From assembly GCA_040954595.2 (NCBI GenBank), contig CM082578.2, forward strand, positions 16,802,001 to 16,866,000: a stretch of 64,000 bases of DNA, in the 5' to 3' direction. Numbering within the stretch: the first letter of the stretch is position 1; each line of letters opens with the position of its first letter. Made by a program: the position numbers and the translations under genes. Positions 36,801 through 50,511 of this stretch are shown piece by piece. A model generated the notes under the pieces. It searched no databases. It saw only the letters and a list, made by a program, of their open reading frames with translations, and was not told where the DNA came from. Source of the DNA: Balanoglossus misakiensis (lineage: Eukaryota > Hemichordata).

Positions 36801-39800
36801 ATCAAAGCTGTGATTTATATTCATGCACCTACCTTAGACAATTCACACTAGTCTTGCCTATAATGCTGTAAAAAATTTAAACGCGAAACACAACAAATGA
36901 TTAATTTACACACCCTCTCCCAGCTGGTCTAAGAGCACTTTTGGTGCCATGATTAGAGTTTGAACGTGTGAGAAAAAAGTGTTCAGCTGAAGGGCTTGCC
37001 ATTACCAACACCGCGAGTGATCAGCACAAATCAGTGAAAAACCTTGACCGTGTTTTCAATCCATTTTCAAACCAGATTAGCCCACCTTAGACAAAAAAAA
37101 ACGTTTCTTTGGCAGATCCAAAACTGACACTCCAACACGTCCTCTGCCATGCTTGGTTTGCGGTTCATTACATGCATGTGTAAGCAATTGCCGCACATTT
37201 TGAAATATACGGGTGAGTCACCAGCATGCTGAAGTGGCAAAGCCAGCCAGCAAGAAGCAAATTAAATTTTATGGGGAATATATGTCGTATCAAGTTTATT
37301 TCAGGTACTGAATGATTATGCATTGTTGGAGACTTATATTTCAGCTTTAAAACAAACAAGTTTCATTCCCTTGAAATCAGAGTAAAATACAGGACCAGTA
37401 GAATTTCCCCCCAAGATTAAACAGACCTCAGGTTCTCACCTATATTCACCATTCTTCTCAACTTTTTTTCTCTTTTCAGCATATCGTCATCAATTGCAGG
37501 TTCACATGACAACCAAACTTTGCAGTATCCTTGGTGATCACCTGTACTCCTCAAGGGTCCAAAGTGTTCTGGGGGTACCTGTGTTGGCTGATGCTGAAAA
37601 TACCAGTCCAGCTACACAGGTATGACATTTTAACAATTTACCTAGTTCTCTGTGACTATGTTGATTTTGTCTGTAGTTTTGTTGTTCAGCAATATATCTG
37701 TATCAAGAAGTTATTTCTAAACTCATCAACACTCCCTTTTACGTGTAATGTGTATTGTTTATTAGGCTGTCCATACTTTAATTCAATTTTCGCCAATAAT
37801 AATGCTTGCTCGTTGTCACTATATTGACAAGTAAGATACTGGATGGTTTTAACATGCATAAGGGACCAGACATTATATATGACAGACAGAACAAAAATAC
37901 GAAAGACATGTTAATTTGGGTTACAGATATCTCCCTGTAGGAAATATTTTAATACTTCCAACAGGTGGATTCAAGAAGTAATTAGGTTACTGTTGCACGT
38001 TCCCTGATTTTTAGACTTCCACATCACCAGATATTAAATGTTCCAGTCATTCTTGCTGTCATTTCATATCCATGTGCTTAGTAACCATGGTGATGTAATA
38101 TTTACGCTAACAAGACACTGATTCTGTCAGATTTAATCCCCTCAGGCTTTTTCTCAGTCAGTTGATGTTAGATGATTGCAAATTCTAATATTCCCTACAG
38201 CATTTCATTCTGAATCTGTACATGTCCATTATCATTGCCCAGAATGTATTTGTGAACCTGAGATATGTGCAGACTAAATTGGTATAAAGAGAATACGCTG
38301 GGTTTGCATGAGAGTCAGTGTTTTTCACCACTACATGACTTCTGGGCATTGTTCTGATTTGTGTCTTGACTTGAGGCATTACTCAGACAGCCAGAACAGT
38401 GTGTTATGGCACAGTCCCTCCATATAACCACACAGTCCCTTTGTGAAAGAACTGTTTTAAAAATGCTGCATGGTTGAAAATGCTGAGGTTCATGCTGTTC
38501 TAAAGACTCAAGATATGCACACACAGCCAACGCCATCAGAAGCATTCAATAAATCTCTCAACCAAGGCTGATAAATAGCAGATTGCTTTTCTCAAAAATT
38601 CGTTCAGACATCACAAAAGGTTAGAAAAAAATACCAGTATCAGACCCACACGCTTGCTTTGCCTCCAATATGGTGATTGATTGTGGGATTGTGAGCAGCT
38701 CGCTTCCAATTATCCAGCAAGCATTATTGAAACAATATATTTTGCTGTGCATGTTGCTTCAGAATAACGGTACCCATTTCAGCTGTGTCACATCAACTAT
38801 GAGTTATAGGTGAATTCCAGAAAAAATAATATTCAGCTCAATACTTCTAATGATACAGGCATATGGGGTCAGGATATTAGACTTTCACACTTGTGGGCTC
38901 GTCGATGCAAAATATGAGACACCTTTCCTAGTTGCCACCATTTTCTATTATTTAGGTTACAAGATGCATTCTGAATCTGTTATCATCAGGTTGTTGTTTT
39001 TAAAATGGAAAAATATATATTTTAGAGATGAAAAGACATCCATTTGATTGATTTGATCTCTGGGTTAGTGGAATACCTGTCACAAATAAACACAGCGATG
39101 GAGAGTACAGTCTCATACAGACAGTCCCTTGTGTACGTACATGTACCATATGCTTTTCATACGTGTAGCATATGACAGAGCTATTGGTTCCAAAGAAAAT
39201 GGATTTATAGAGTCAGTGTCTGCGGATTATATCCTTTTCACAACATCAGCACTTCTGACAGCTGATTCATTCACAAATCTACATGCATAGCATTTCGTCT
39301 ACAAGTTTGTGTCTGCTAAGGGTTTTAATTTGAACAGGCTGTCCATACAATGAGTTTTATTGCTACTATTTTATCCAATCTATCGGAATTACACTGGGTC
39401 AATTTTTCTCATCCTTCCAAGCGTCTGCTTCATTTTTTTTTTTGCTCGGGTTGTGTAATCGTGTCTGACTATACATTGTAGCTGAGGCAAATTGAAGCGA
39501 ACATCTGGCCAATTAATTTGCCCAGTCGGCTATTGAAACCTCCAAAGCTTGCTGATCACTGCTGGAGGGAAAATGCAATAGCCAATCTCCAATCATATAG
39601 AAGCCTGCAAGCGTGCGTGCATATCCATGCAACGTTTATCCTGTTAATTTACAAATACCTTGTTTTTTTTCGTGGTTTTCCTATCAATACAAATATATCA
39701 TTCTAAACAGGGTTGTAGATTCATTCCCCCATGTTGAGAAGCCATTTTCAGCCAGCAGACTGATTACTCGTGCACCACTTCCCAAAACTCCTGCGTATGT

Positions 39801-42800
39801 AAAATTTCTCCAGGAAATAGCCTGGATGTGCAGGGTAAATTCTTACAGAGTTGGCAGATTACATGAACTAGCTGTGAGTGATAAAACCAAACCACAGCCT
39901 ACATGTAGCTTTCGATCATCAGTCTACTGTTCATGGGTATATCAGAGTCAGGTAATTGCCAAAAGATAGTCCCTATTCTGAGAAGGGTGGATAGGAGAAA
40001 TGAAGGAAAAGAGGGGAGCAGAGACTGGAGGAGGAAGGTGATAATGGCAGAGAAGTGAGGAAGGGGGGTAAGAGTCAGAAATGGAGGTGTGTGTCCTATA
40101 GCCCTGTCAAATTGTTCTACATTGCTGCGCAGTTCATGTATGTATGTAGAACAACATGAAGGCAAACAGTTGGACTGTAAATCACAGCAGAGTGATGTTA
40201 AGGTCTTAACACTCATCTATCATAGTTATGCAGCGTGCAATGAAGACAAATGGACAACGCTAAATCATAACTATCATAAATTCAGGCTCCAGTCCATGGT
40301 CCACTAATGCCCAACACATGATGTTTATCATCTTAGTCTTTCAAAAAAACTGAAAGCAGTCTGAGGTTTAGGTGTTTGGCAGATGTAACGATTGAGATTA
40401 GTGGAACATTCACACCCGTTTGGTTGAATCAGACAAGTAGCTGTGTTAAGCAGTTGTTTAGGAATGAAATATCTGCCAGCAGAAAGAGAATAAAATGTTC
40501 ATGAATGGTTTCATGACAACCAGCATCTGTGAATGTTGTAAATATCACTATTACCTGTCTCATTTGTGTTGTAAATAGCTTTATTATGACTCTGAACAGA
40601 GTGGTACAGAAAGAAAGAAATGTGTAATGTCCATCCTTCCTTCCTTCCTTCAACCATGCTATATGAACAAAGCTGAGTGACATAATTTCCATTCCGTATA
40701 CGAACTCAGATACAGCAGACTTCATCAAATTTGTTTGAATTCCAATTGAGCCGGCCCTAATTCCTGAATTGTTGATTTTTTCTACAGTCTGCTTGCGGCT
40801 GTAATTGTATTTTCTTTTATGTTTGTGAGTGCACATAGTCTACATGTTTGTAGTTAGTACTTTGATTGCATTGTGTATATATTTCCATCTTGGTTTTCGA
40901 CTGCTTGCCGTCTGTTCTCAGTCGGCGTCAAATCCGACATTTGAAGCTGATGAGGTCATTTTCTAGTTCCTGTTCGTAGCCTGTGCCTGGGGCATCTTTC
41001 TAGAAAGCTTGCCCTTTCTCCATGTTTTTTTGCCTTGGGGAAAGCTCATTGACTACTGAAGAGGCTGCTCCTACATTTAGAGTCATTCTAACCTCGTTGC
41101 ATAACTTTCCTCACTGACTGTATAGAATACAAAGTACAATATGTCTGTTGTAATGTGTACCTTTCCTTCCCTCAGCACCAGACACAGCAGACTCTCTCTC
41201 TCTTCAACACATGCACATCAGCAGCAGCATATTATGTCAAGTGATGAGTAACATAAAAAAACTTGTCATGTAAAGCATTTGTTAATAGCACTGCTGGCAT
41301 AACTTTATAGTCTTTACAACACAACATGTTTTGTCATCCAATACGATAATGAGACCGGTTTTGATGTTATTATCCATCGAAGACACTTGTGTGGTAATTT
41401 TAGTGGTATACCCTTCTGCCAGAGCTACGTCAAGACAGTACATCTGATTTTAATCAGACTGATAATTGATCAGATAGGATATGTTTGCCAGGCCTTGTTA
41501 CCCGTTGCCAGAAACCTTTAAAGCCGATTTTTGTGTAAAGATAGGGATTTAGTATAAAATTCTGAAACAAGATATGCAGAAATTAAATTTTAAAGAAGGA
41601 AATTCTCTGCTGTATTACTGTTCACGTCCCAACTGACATTGCCCATTAGTAGACTTTTCAGTCTGTTAGAAGCTTCAGCGAAAATTAGCTCCCTCTCATG
41701 ACCCACATGAACAAAAAATTGAAAAGGAAGCAAAGTTGCACATTATCAATGACTAATATTCTTTTATCATCAAATAGGTTTATAATAAGATCATAAAACG
41801 ATTTTCTGTCGTCTGATGACCCTTTTATCATTGCCAGCTTTACATCTTTCAAGGCAAAATCTCGAAAAGGAGAAACAGACTCTGAAAATGAAGTTAATAC
41901 TCTATGCACAATTGCACTGCACCCTACCATGAAAATTAGCCTAGCATGGCATCTAACAAAGGAAATATGCATTGCAGATACCTTTTGCACAGCTGGATTT
42001 GGCATTAATCCACGTTGCACAGTAATTGATACGTATGTCTTTTGTACGCCGGTCATGGAACTCTGGAAAATTTCCTAACAGGGCAGCCATGTCAGTTATG
42101 TTCCCTTTTCCGTATAATGTTCATGGGATTAGCGTCAATGTTTTTCAACTTGGCCATAATGGAAATGGCTATCCCAATTGATGTAGAGCCTGAGGTTATG
42201 TTACATTTAGAAACAGCTGCAGCTATTAATAGTCTCCTTTTTTTTCTTCCCCACAATTTTTGTTCTGTTTAATCAACTAGTTTCACGTATGTTCCACTTT
42301 CTGAAGCTTGTCCTATATATGCAACTTCCATATGCAGCTTGTACATGTATGTACATTAATCTGCGTTGTTGTTTATGTGAACATTTTATATTGAAGGTTA
42401 TAATCATGTACCTGGAATTTTGATATCTCAGCCAATCACAGATTTTCACTTGGTGATCACACAAAAAGCTGTGTCACCTCCTGGTCATTTGGAGACTACA
42501 CCCAGTAACTGTTATGGGCATGAGTAAATTGAAGATGATTGTATTTCAAAGTCACTGAATGTTGAATGCACCAGTTTTGATAACATGGGAGCACAGTGTC
42601 CTTGAAGTTATTTTATGGGGGGGGGGGGGTGTTACTCAGGCATGTATGAACTGAACTCCACACAAGAACTGTGCTCTATGTTGTTGTGTTTAATATGTGT
42701 CATGATATGATTCCAGTTTGACAGCCTGGGGACCTTTCCGATGTGATGCGCCATAACTCAAGCTGCCAGATCAGATTATCCACTTTGCTCACTGTCCTAC

Positions 42801-44147
42801 ATGTGTGAATATCAGTTTGCAATTTTTGGTCCATAATTGACATTGACAGTGGCGGCTTGATTCAAGTTGCTATGAATACATAAGAAGTGTCTTTCTTGAA
42901 AGCTGATACCAGCTGTATGCATGCCAATTCGATGTGAGACATTCAGTTGACCATTTTGATTTGATTTTTTTATGCTCTCCCAGTTGAAGCGCCAATTCCT
43001 TCATTTAATATATTGTATTTAATACAACGAGATTGACTAACACCATTGCTTAGACACGAAAATATCAGCCTGGTTGTTTTGAACATATATATTTAAATAT
43101 GGTAATCTGGGAAGAGTAGTCATGACAACTGCACATCGTGTAATTTTCTCAAAATTGCCAACATGGCCTTTCTATGACTACAGAAAGGCATGAACTCATG
43201 ACTGTCACACATACTTTTTTTTTGGAGGAAGATATTTTACCAAATTCACATTTTTGTAAAAAAAATTCTGATCTTGGCATACCCTCGGTACATCTTAAGT
43301 GTGCAAACATATTTTCCTTCAATGGAATAAGGTTGATGTTTCTGTAGTGTTTAGACAGCTGTTCATTTCATCTGGCATTTATATGGATTTTGGCACTTAT
43401 CTTTTTTCTGAGCAATTTCACTTCAATCTCTACCTTGCATTCTGGCCTTGTAGCTAACAGGACTGTAATGACATAGTACAATGCATTGACACAACCCGTG
43501 TCTTGTACTTTGCATGCAGCAAACACACTGCCAATTTCTCTGTGCTATTTTCCATATCCTTCTTATTGACCCCATTGCCCTGAATGTTTTGATTCATCGT
43601 ACAGATCTCGAGTCTTTGTGATTGTCCAGTAGTCGTACATCATCTTTCTGACCTTTTATGATCCGACATTTGATCACAGTTGCTCAGACAGTTTCATGGC
43701 CTTTTTTGGGGGGGGGGGGTTCTAAATAATCTGCATGGATGATGTTTATTGCCACTTATGTAAATATCATCCCAGCTCTCCATTCAGATCACATACACTT
43801 TTTGGAAGTACATGTACTCTTTCCCCTCCTTCCCCCTCCCCTCCATGGTCTGCTATCTCCAACTGTAAGTGGTGAATTAAGTGTGTTTATCATCACCATG
43901 TTGTGTTAAATGAGCTCTGCCAATCATTTCTCAATGTCATTGCCAGGTTCCAAGCAGAGAGATTTTACACAAGATGAACTTGACAAGCAGTATGATGTCT
44001 TCAATTCCTCTTCACCTCCACTGTGCTGCTGTGTGTCTTCCAAACTGGCAGAAGGGAGCAGACATCACTATATGCGCTCCGATGCCGAAATACTTCTGGA
44101 AAACGCTGAAACTGTTGGACTTGTGGAGGCCCACGTCCGAGCTCTAA
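21834..44147 (+). CDS. RPUSD3: Mitochondrial RNA pseudouridine synthase-like RPUSD3, complete, eight exons
   Basis: RPUSD3 belongs to the RluA-type pseudouridine synthase family and works in mitochondria, where it is reported in a module needed for mitoribosome assembly and mt-RNA modification. Exons: 21834-22188, 24276-24429, 25916-26023, 28588-28622, 33636-33685, 34832-34958, 37480-37619 and 43947-44147. All are GT-AG and in phase; 1170 nt gives 389 residues (human 351). The Arg/Ser/Thr-rich first exon suits a mitochondrial targeting peptide. LNKPAGMGIHS is motif I. KKTLTQYRVL, CALVELQPLK, HQLQVHM and SILGDHLYSSRV follow the human order, and the C-terminus has IPLHLHCAAVCLPNW and APMPKYFWKTLKLL. 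At motif II, where active RluA enzymes have HRLD, this protein has KAPE, so the catalytic Asp is absent, as in human RPUSD3. Introns reach 6.3 kb. Confidence 0.94.
22738..22792. repeat. Paired poly-C tracts
   Basis: Two homopolymer C runs of more than ten bases lie close together in RPUSD3 intron 1. Similar C or G runs occur near 5876, 18970, 28946, 42618, 43709, 45129, 49045, 56790 and 58392. Their exact lengths are unreliable in any assembly. Confidence 0.85.
26024..28587 (+). other. RPUSD3 intron 3, no gene seen
   Basis: This is a 2.6-kb intron with only short, unsupported open frames. It contains a TACCGGTA palindrome at 27097-27104. I recognise no repeat family. Confidence 0.6.
28623..33635 (+). 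other. RPUSD3 intron 4, large and without recognised genes
   Basis: This is a 5.0-kb intron between two very short exons (35 and 50 nt). No open frame has splice context or family features. It has a poly-C tract near 28946, an ATTATCACA-C-TGTGATAAT palindrome at 30620-30638, TTAATTAATTA-type motifs near 31160 and an ATTTGCAT octamer at 31744-31751. Confidence 0.55.
37620..43946 (+). other. RPUSD3 intron 7, 6.3 kb, no gene seen
   Basis: This is the longest intron of the gene. Open frames here lack supporting splice sites or recognisable proteins. GTACATGTAC palindromes lie at 39137-39146 and 43808-43817, poly-G tracts near 42618 and 43709. Confidence 0.55.
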
Positions 44148-45435
44148 AGCCTCTTGTGAATGCATACACATGGCCCTTGATCATCATGAAAGAAAGTGCT
44201 GTTTTGTGTAATGGACGTCTTACAAAGTGATATAGTTCGCACACGATGATTGGATCTAACCGTCAATAGCTGCAGATTACACCCAACATCCTGTGATGGA
44301 ATCGTTGCAATTGTGGCGAGCCATATTGCTAATTGATTATGCATCGCATCACTCACAGACCATCAACAAGAAAGTGGCCATACAAGACATTGGGTGGGAG
44401 ATAAAGATGGAGCACGTATTTGCATGCACAATAGATCATAATCACTTTCTCAGTGGTTTGTCTACTGAAATGCAAACACAGCTCAGTTGTCATTTAACCC
44501 CTGTTTAGCCTAGTTCTCATGTGTACAATGGCAGCTGACACCAGTGAAAGTGATTGGAGTGCATTGGTCAGAAGAGTTAATAGTGTTGTTTCTGGTAGGG
44601 GCGAAGAGGTTAGGTGCCTTTAATAGAAGTGTTTGTAAATGCCGTCAGCAGAAGGTTTTTCAGGGAGAAAAACTGTGGACTGATGTCTTTTTGACTCAGA
44701 AGAATTGAGATTTTTTCCATATACACATCCTGTAAAGCTTCCTTACCAGCTCGTTGAGACAATTATAACTTGATCTCCCTCAGTGAGGATAAAAATGACT
44801 GTCATATTTTGGGACAAAGGTGCACTTCTTTATGGCACTTGGACATCACGTGTGCTTCTGTCTAAGAGCACACAATATGTCTGGTAGATGTTATGTACAG
44901 TCTTCACTGCTGCTAACCAATTGCAGTTGTAAGAGTGGTTGTGTCTGTTTTTTCACAGACTATAGTCAGAGTTGGATAGGATGTTCCATATGAAACAAGC
45001 ATGAACTGACTGTCTGTACAATGCAATTAAAGCAGCTTCATTTACATGCACATGTATGTATTCCTGCACAGTTGCATCGATCGCAGTCTCTTGAATTCTA
45101 GGATTTCAAGTGGGTCCACTCGGTAATTCCCCCCCCCCCCCCCCCCCCCATAGCAATGTAATACAGAACCCCAATAGCTTGCAGCCACATAGCCAACTGA
45201 TTACAAAAGCTCTCAGATGAGCAGTGGACAGTATCTGTGTTGAGTATTACTCCAAACATGTACTTAGTAGCTTTTAAGCAGCCAGTGCCTAGAGTGTCAT
45301 CTTCCTTGTGCCCAGCTCGTGAGAGACTGTTATCTGCCTGTGTGCCTATAGGGTCAGCCTTTACAAGTAATACCCACTCATCTATCTTACTTTGCGCTCA
45401 TCAGATTCAATTTTACATTGGCCTGGCAAGATAAA

Positions 45436-45441
45436 AATAAA
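45436..45441 (+). promoter_or_regulatory. Candidate polyadenylation signal of RPUSD3
   Basis: The hexamer is AATAAA, about 1.3 kb after the RPUSD3 stop; I did not search exhaustively for nearer variant signals. Confidence 0.3.
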
Positions 45442-47771
45442 CACACAGCATAAATTTTTTAAATACATGTATTTCCTTTTCAAACTGCCATATTGTTTTC
45501 ATTAGACTGCAACGGAAACTAGAGTAAAAATCGTGATGAATAACTAGATGTAAAAAAGTGCCAAATTCTTTGTGTTATGAATTCTTTCCGGAAAGTTTCC
45601 GGAATGCTAATGAGGGACAGCTTCCTTGGAGGAAAGACCCTTTGGTGTGCTTTTAATGTTTCGTGCTGCCGAAGTAAATGTCAGATGTGTGACTGTACCT
45701 TTCAGAAATATCAAAGATAATTCCTGTGGGCCTCTCTCGTAAGTAGCCTCCTTCAGGGAAACTGATGTCATCATTCATTGACACATTTGCCTCATTAGAG
45801 TGGCACTCCAGCTTTGTCAAAATTTGTGTTCAACTCAAACCGAAGTGACAGATGGTGAACCCTTGCGTTGATGAACACAGTTTTGTGAAAAAGGGAGTGC
45901 TGTTTTTATTGGAAGTTGCACCTATCGGCCATTAGCAAATGTGCCTCGTTTATTTTAATTCGTGAACAAGTCTGTGCGGAGTGTTTGAGTGTCAGAACAA
46001 CTCCAGCATGTTCAGTTGGTGGAAGATAAAGATGAGTCTGTGTGTGTAGAAAATCAAATGGTGAAATTCGCACACAAGTGATGGTGTACACATCAGACCT
46101 AGGTGTCCATGTTAACACAGTATGATATATCTTTATGAAAATTTGCATTGGTGACAGTGTACCTTTAAGCCTCCTTGTTACCTTTTTTTCCTCACATTTC
46201 ATTTCATGTTTCCATTGATGTGACCCAATTGGGGAGACATGTGACCCTTGTTGCTTCTTTCACAAATCCCCTCATCAGATTGACTGAACTCACTCAACCC
46301 TATCAAAATAACACTTTACACCCACGCATCTATTTCTGTACTGAACCGCAGTTAGTATAATCTAATTTTCATCCCTTGTGGAGCTAGCCTGGATACAAAG
46401 AAACTCGTTTCTCTTCTCCACTTTTTATCAGAATGTTAAAGGCATGAGATGGTTGTCTTGCCACAAACTTTCATGGTTGAGAGAATTCTCCACGATTATT
46501 CATGAGAAATAAAATTTCATGTTCTATGTAATTGGTACTCGAGATGATACTCGCAATTGTGACAAGTCTCTACTAAGACAGGTTTAGTTCAAGGACAAGT
46601 TCAAGAATGATCTATGGAAAGGGCGTCGTTAATGTGCTGATGTTCATGCGGAACTATTGAATGTAATCGTGTGTTAAAGATTTTGTTAGAGCCGAATGAT
46701 CATGAATACAGGTCGACTAAATGAACTCCTGGAAGTGCCCAGGTGTACATGCTGTCTTTCCAGCCATTAGCTGAACACCTTGTCTCAAAAACGCTGCCCT
46801 TAAAGATGGGCGTGGCGCCTTATAGCCCTCACTGGAACGGGCAGTTCGTTCCAGAAAATATTGGTTTAACCAGGCCCGACAAAGTACTCAAAGAGATCCC
46901 CAGTATTACCGCGCAGCAATAATTTACCCTTTCGCTTCTCTCAAATCAGTGACGTGGCGTACGCGACATGGTTTTCAAAACAGCGTTTCTAGTGGTTAGT
47001 TTATTGGTGCAAGAGGGGTATCCCTGGGAACGATACGTGGGATTCCATCCTATTAGTGTTAAGTCTGCGTGGGTATTACAATGTAACAAGCCAGGTAGAG
47101 ATAGTGATGTCTTTGTTCGCGGTTAATTCGCGTTACGTGGGGTGTTAACATCAAAACCTTTCCGACAAATGCGTCACCCAGACAAACTCCCCGAGGTTGC
47201 CACTCTCTCCGCGCCTGCTTCATTAAATCGAGTTAATTGATTTCTGAGTTAAAAGAACAACGGCGATCCTCACACGGAAACATTGGATACCCTATTGCGA
47301 CGACAACCACTATTTTTGTTCATCTGAGCAAATGTGATAATGTTTATGAGTGGCAGCAACACCAATTCTCTCTCCGTGCTCAGATAAGATGAATCACCCA
47401 AACGAAAGTGATGACAACTTTCATTCTCAAATCTACCACATCGTTAAATGTCGCACATTCTGGGTGATACGGCATACCGGAGCAAGTTTATTGATGACAA
47501 TAAAAACGAATAGTTTTACTTTGACGTGGTTTTTCAAAGATTACACTTTTAACCGCAATAAACCGCAGTTGGTATCTATGCAGACCTTCGAAATTCCAAG
47601 CCTTGTAATTTCAAATTTCAACCGGCATTTAGTCTGTGTTGATGAATATGATGAATACAAAAAGGGTGGTTTGTATAATTCATTTACTGCCTTTATATTT
47701 TGAACAGGTCAAGAGTTCAAGTATGGTATTTGTGGTGTACCCATGCATGGCCAGTCATGTAAGTCTCGATT

Positions 47772-47778
<7 letters not shown>

Positions 47779-47819
<41 letters not shown>
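47779..47819. repeat. (TG)n microsatellite
   Basis: An uninterrupted TG run of about 41 bp in intergenic DNA. It creates spurious Val-Cys and Thr-His open frames on the two strands. Confidence 0.97.
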
Positions 47820-47822
<3 letters not shown>

Positions 47823-50505
47823 AAAATTCCGTAACAACTGCCCTGTGAGTGTTTTACGTGGGGATAAAATTACCTGAAACCGAACATCACCAACTACATA
47901 CATGTATTACAGACATACACACGCAGTTCTATGTGCCATATACATCATTAACAGTACTGTCAATGCATACGTTCAATCTATGGGATAATGCGCGATTATT
48001 GCTGTCCACATTACTATCACAGTGCCTGTAATAGAGCAACCTCGTAAATAGTAGCAGTTATGAGGACGAACGCCCTTATTATTACGTAATTTGTAGTATT
48101 GCTTAAAGGTTATAACACCTGGTGTATACAAACTGTGCTTCCAAACCGCGTGGTTCCAGCTTTACACTTATAATACAGCTCAAAGCGTAAAGTCAGTGGC
48201 GTAAAGTATTCTTTTTACGATTTATAACTATCGGACTAGATGGAAAATTCAGTATCTTTGGATGTGTCTTCAGTCCAGCCATCGATTTGTCGTCGGAATG
48301 TGTCAGTTTATGATGAATTGGCTAAGATTATTATGATCGCTTTCCCCAACCGCCAGATCTTGTTAGATCGAAGAGATTCGTTCTGGAATGTTTTTCTTGT
48401 CTGAGTCTGTCATCACGAAGCAATGTAATGGGTCATGGTTTGACGATTTGAAAATCTTCGCTTGAATAGCTTATGTGATAGTGTATGCTCTATCGCCGTG
48501 AAAGTTTATGATCGTTTTTTTTCCCAGTGGCCTGGCCGTTCTTGTGCTATCGAAGTGTAGGATTTTTGTGAATGAGACTGAATCACCCGAAGTTTAATCT
48601 TCGCTCATAATTTGATCGATCGTATCTGTGGTCCTCAGAGTATCTAGCCAATATTTGAAATTAAAAATGGCCACATTCTTGATTTTCTTGAGAACAGGAT
48701 AGCGGGCATCATGATTTTTAAATGACTCACCACTAGAGTCCATGGGCGTATACAGCAAGGATGGAATAGCTCAATAGGTTTAGGGGGTTTTTCTTATACC
48801 CGCGTTCCCACCCCGAGGTGTGATCTCCTTACGCGAGTAGGAAAGACGCACTTCTAAGACTGCGACAACTTTATACCCAGAGATATCCGTCCTCTGAAAT
48901 GAAGGGCATGTTTCAATATTTCATGCACGCTTCTCAGAGGTTCGAATGACACGGATGAGTAACCAATCAGACGATCTGTCTGAATGTCACAGATCGGTAT
49001 ATCTTGCTATCTTTATGCATCATAGATGAAAAGATGGGACCGCTCCCCCCCCCCCCCCCGATTGGTATCACCGCAGATATTGGCGCTTAAGAGCCGTGGT
49101 ATACCACAGTTTACGTCATCAAGTGTAATTCGTTGATTGCATTCCCTGGTTAATCTCCTCTGATATCACGTTTCTTGCGGTCCTGACTATGCTCAACCAA
49201 TGGGCAGTGACTGGGACGTGGTAAGGACAATTCTGAAGAAGTTTGCACTCCTTGACAGAAAAAAGTGGCATAACTTGATACCCTAGAAATGCGAGCGAGA
49301 ACTGACTAGCTTATGATGGAAAAATATAATCTACAAATAATCAAAAAGACCACAGAAACTCATGACAGTTTCATCATCTCAACAAAGCACAGGTACCAAA
49401 TTATTCAGCACTGGAACAGCGAAATGTGTCATGGGTGGGATATAGTGCAAAGGGGTTTGAAAAAGACCATTGAAAGTTTCTAATAAAGGGCCCAGGATTT
49501 GTCTGGTGAAAACGCCATGATGGCGACAGAAAGAAAAATTGGCGCTTCTGAATGAAGAATGTGATCTTTGTAAGTCAGTTCCCACGCGTCAGCATCGCAA
49601 AAAATGACATTTTTCATAGTGCAGTGCATGAAAGTAGGAAAGCCCGGACAGAGACGTCGGATTAATCATAACTTGATTGCTTGGCCGATCACTCATGGCA
49701 AGAGATCTTCGACTACGCAACTCAGTTACGCAAGTAATTTGCATAACTCAACCACCTATGCACGGAAGAAGGGGTTAAGGTTTTCGTGGTTCGAGAATGC
49801 AAAGTTAGTAGAACAAGAGCAAGCGATCGACAGGGTGGGTTATATTCTTCACAGAAAGCCTCTCAAATGGCCGGAAGAAGAAAACCGAAGAATGGATCGT
49901 GATATGATCAGAACCAGTCATCGCTTGTATCGATACCCGTTCATGCATGTTCGAATGGGATATATATTTTATTCAGCTACCTTCATCCTATAAACTTTTG
50001 AATACGTCCCTCACATAACATAAATCACGATCTCTTCTTTTCCTGTCGTACATTTGGATCAGGTGTCGCCACTATGAGAGGATTTGTCGCAATTATCCTT
50101 TACGGCTTTTTACGATTCACAAAACATATTCCGGCTACAATTTGGACTGTCAAAATTACCAATATACAATATGTATCCAGCTGGTTCAGTGTACAAAAGT
50201 CATTTAATCACATTTTAATTCCTTGCCGTTCTCTGTTGGATGATATGAATGGTCATTATAGCCATGCCCCCATCGTAGACATTTGTGCTTAGCTTAAATC
50301 CTTATTATAATGCTATATAGCAATGAAACCAAAGGATTGCCACGCATATATATGTATATAACCTTTGTGACACCATACACCACCATCGAGAGTCTCATGG
50401 TGAAACTCGCGCAATGCATCGAGCAATATCAACCGTATTTCGTGCAAAATGTAACACCCACACATGACATGTGCCTATGCAAGTAATCACTGCAAAATCA
50501 GCGTA

Positions 50506-50511
50506 TTTATT
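50506..50511 (-). promoter_or_regulatory. Candidate polyadenylation signal of the G-alpha gene
   Basis: TTTATT on the plus strand reads AATAAA on the minus strand, about 570 bp downstream of the G-alpha stop. Confidence 0.35.

Noticed and set aside
47636-47848. Open frame with repeated Val-Cys
   Set aside because: It is produced by the TG microsatellite.
49604-49993. 129-codon plus-strand open frame in intergenic DNA
   Set aside because: There is no recognisable domain and no splice or UTR context, and the composition looks like translated non-coding DNA.
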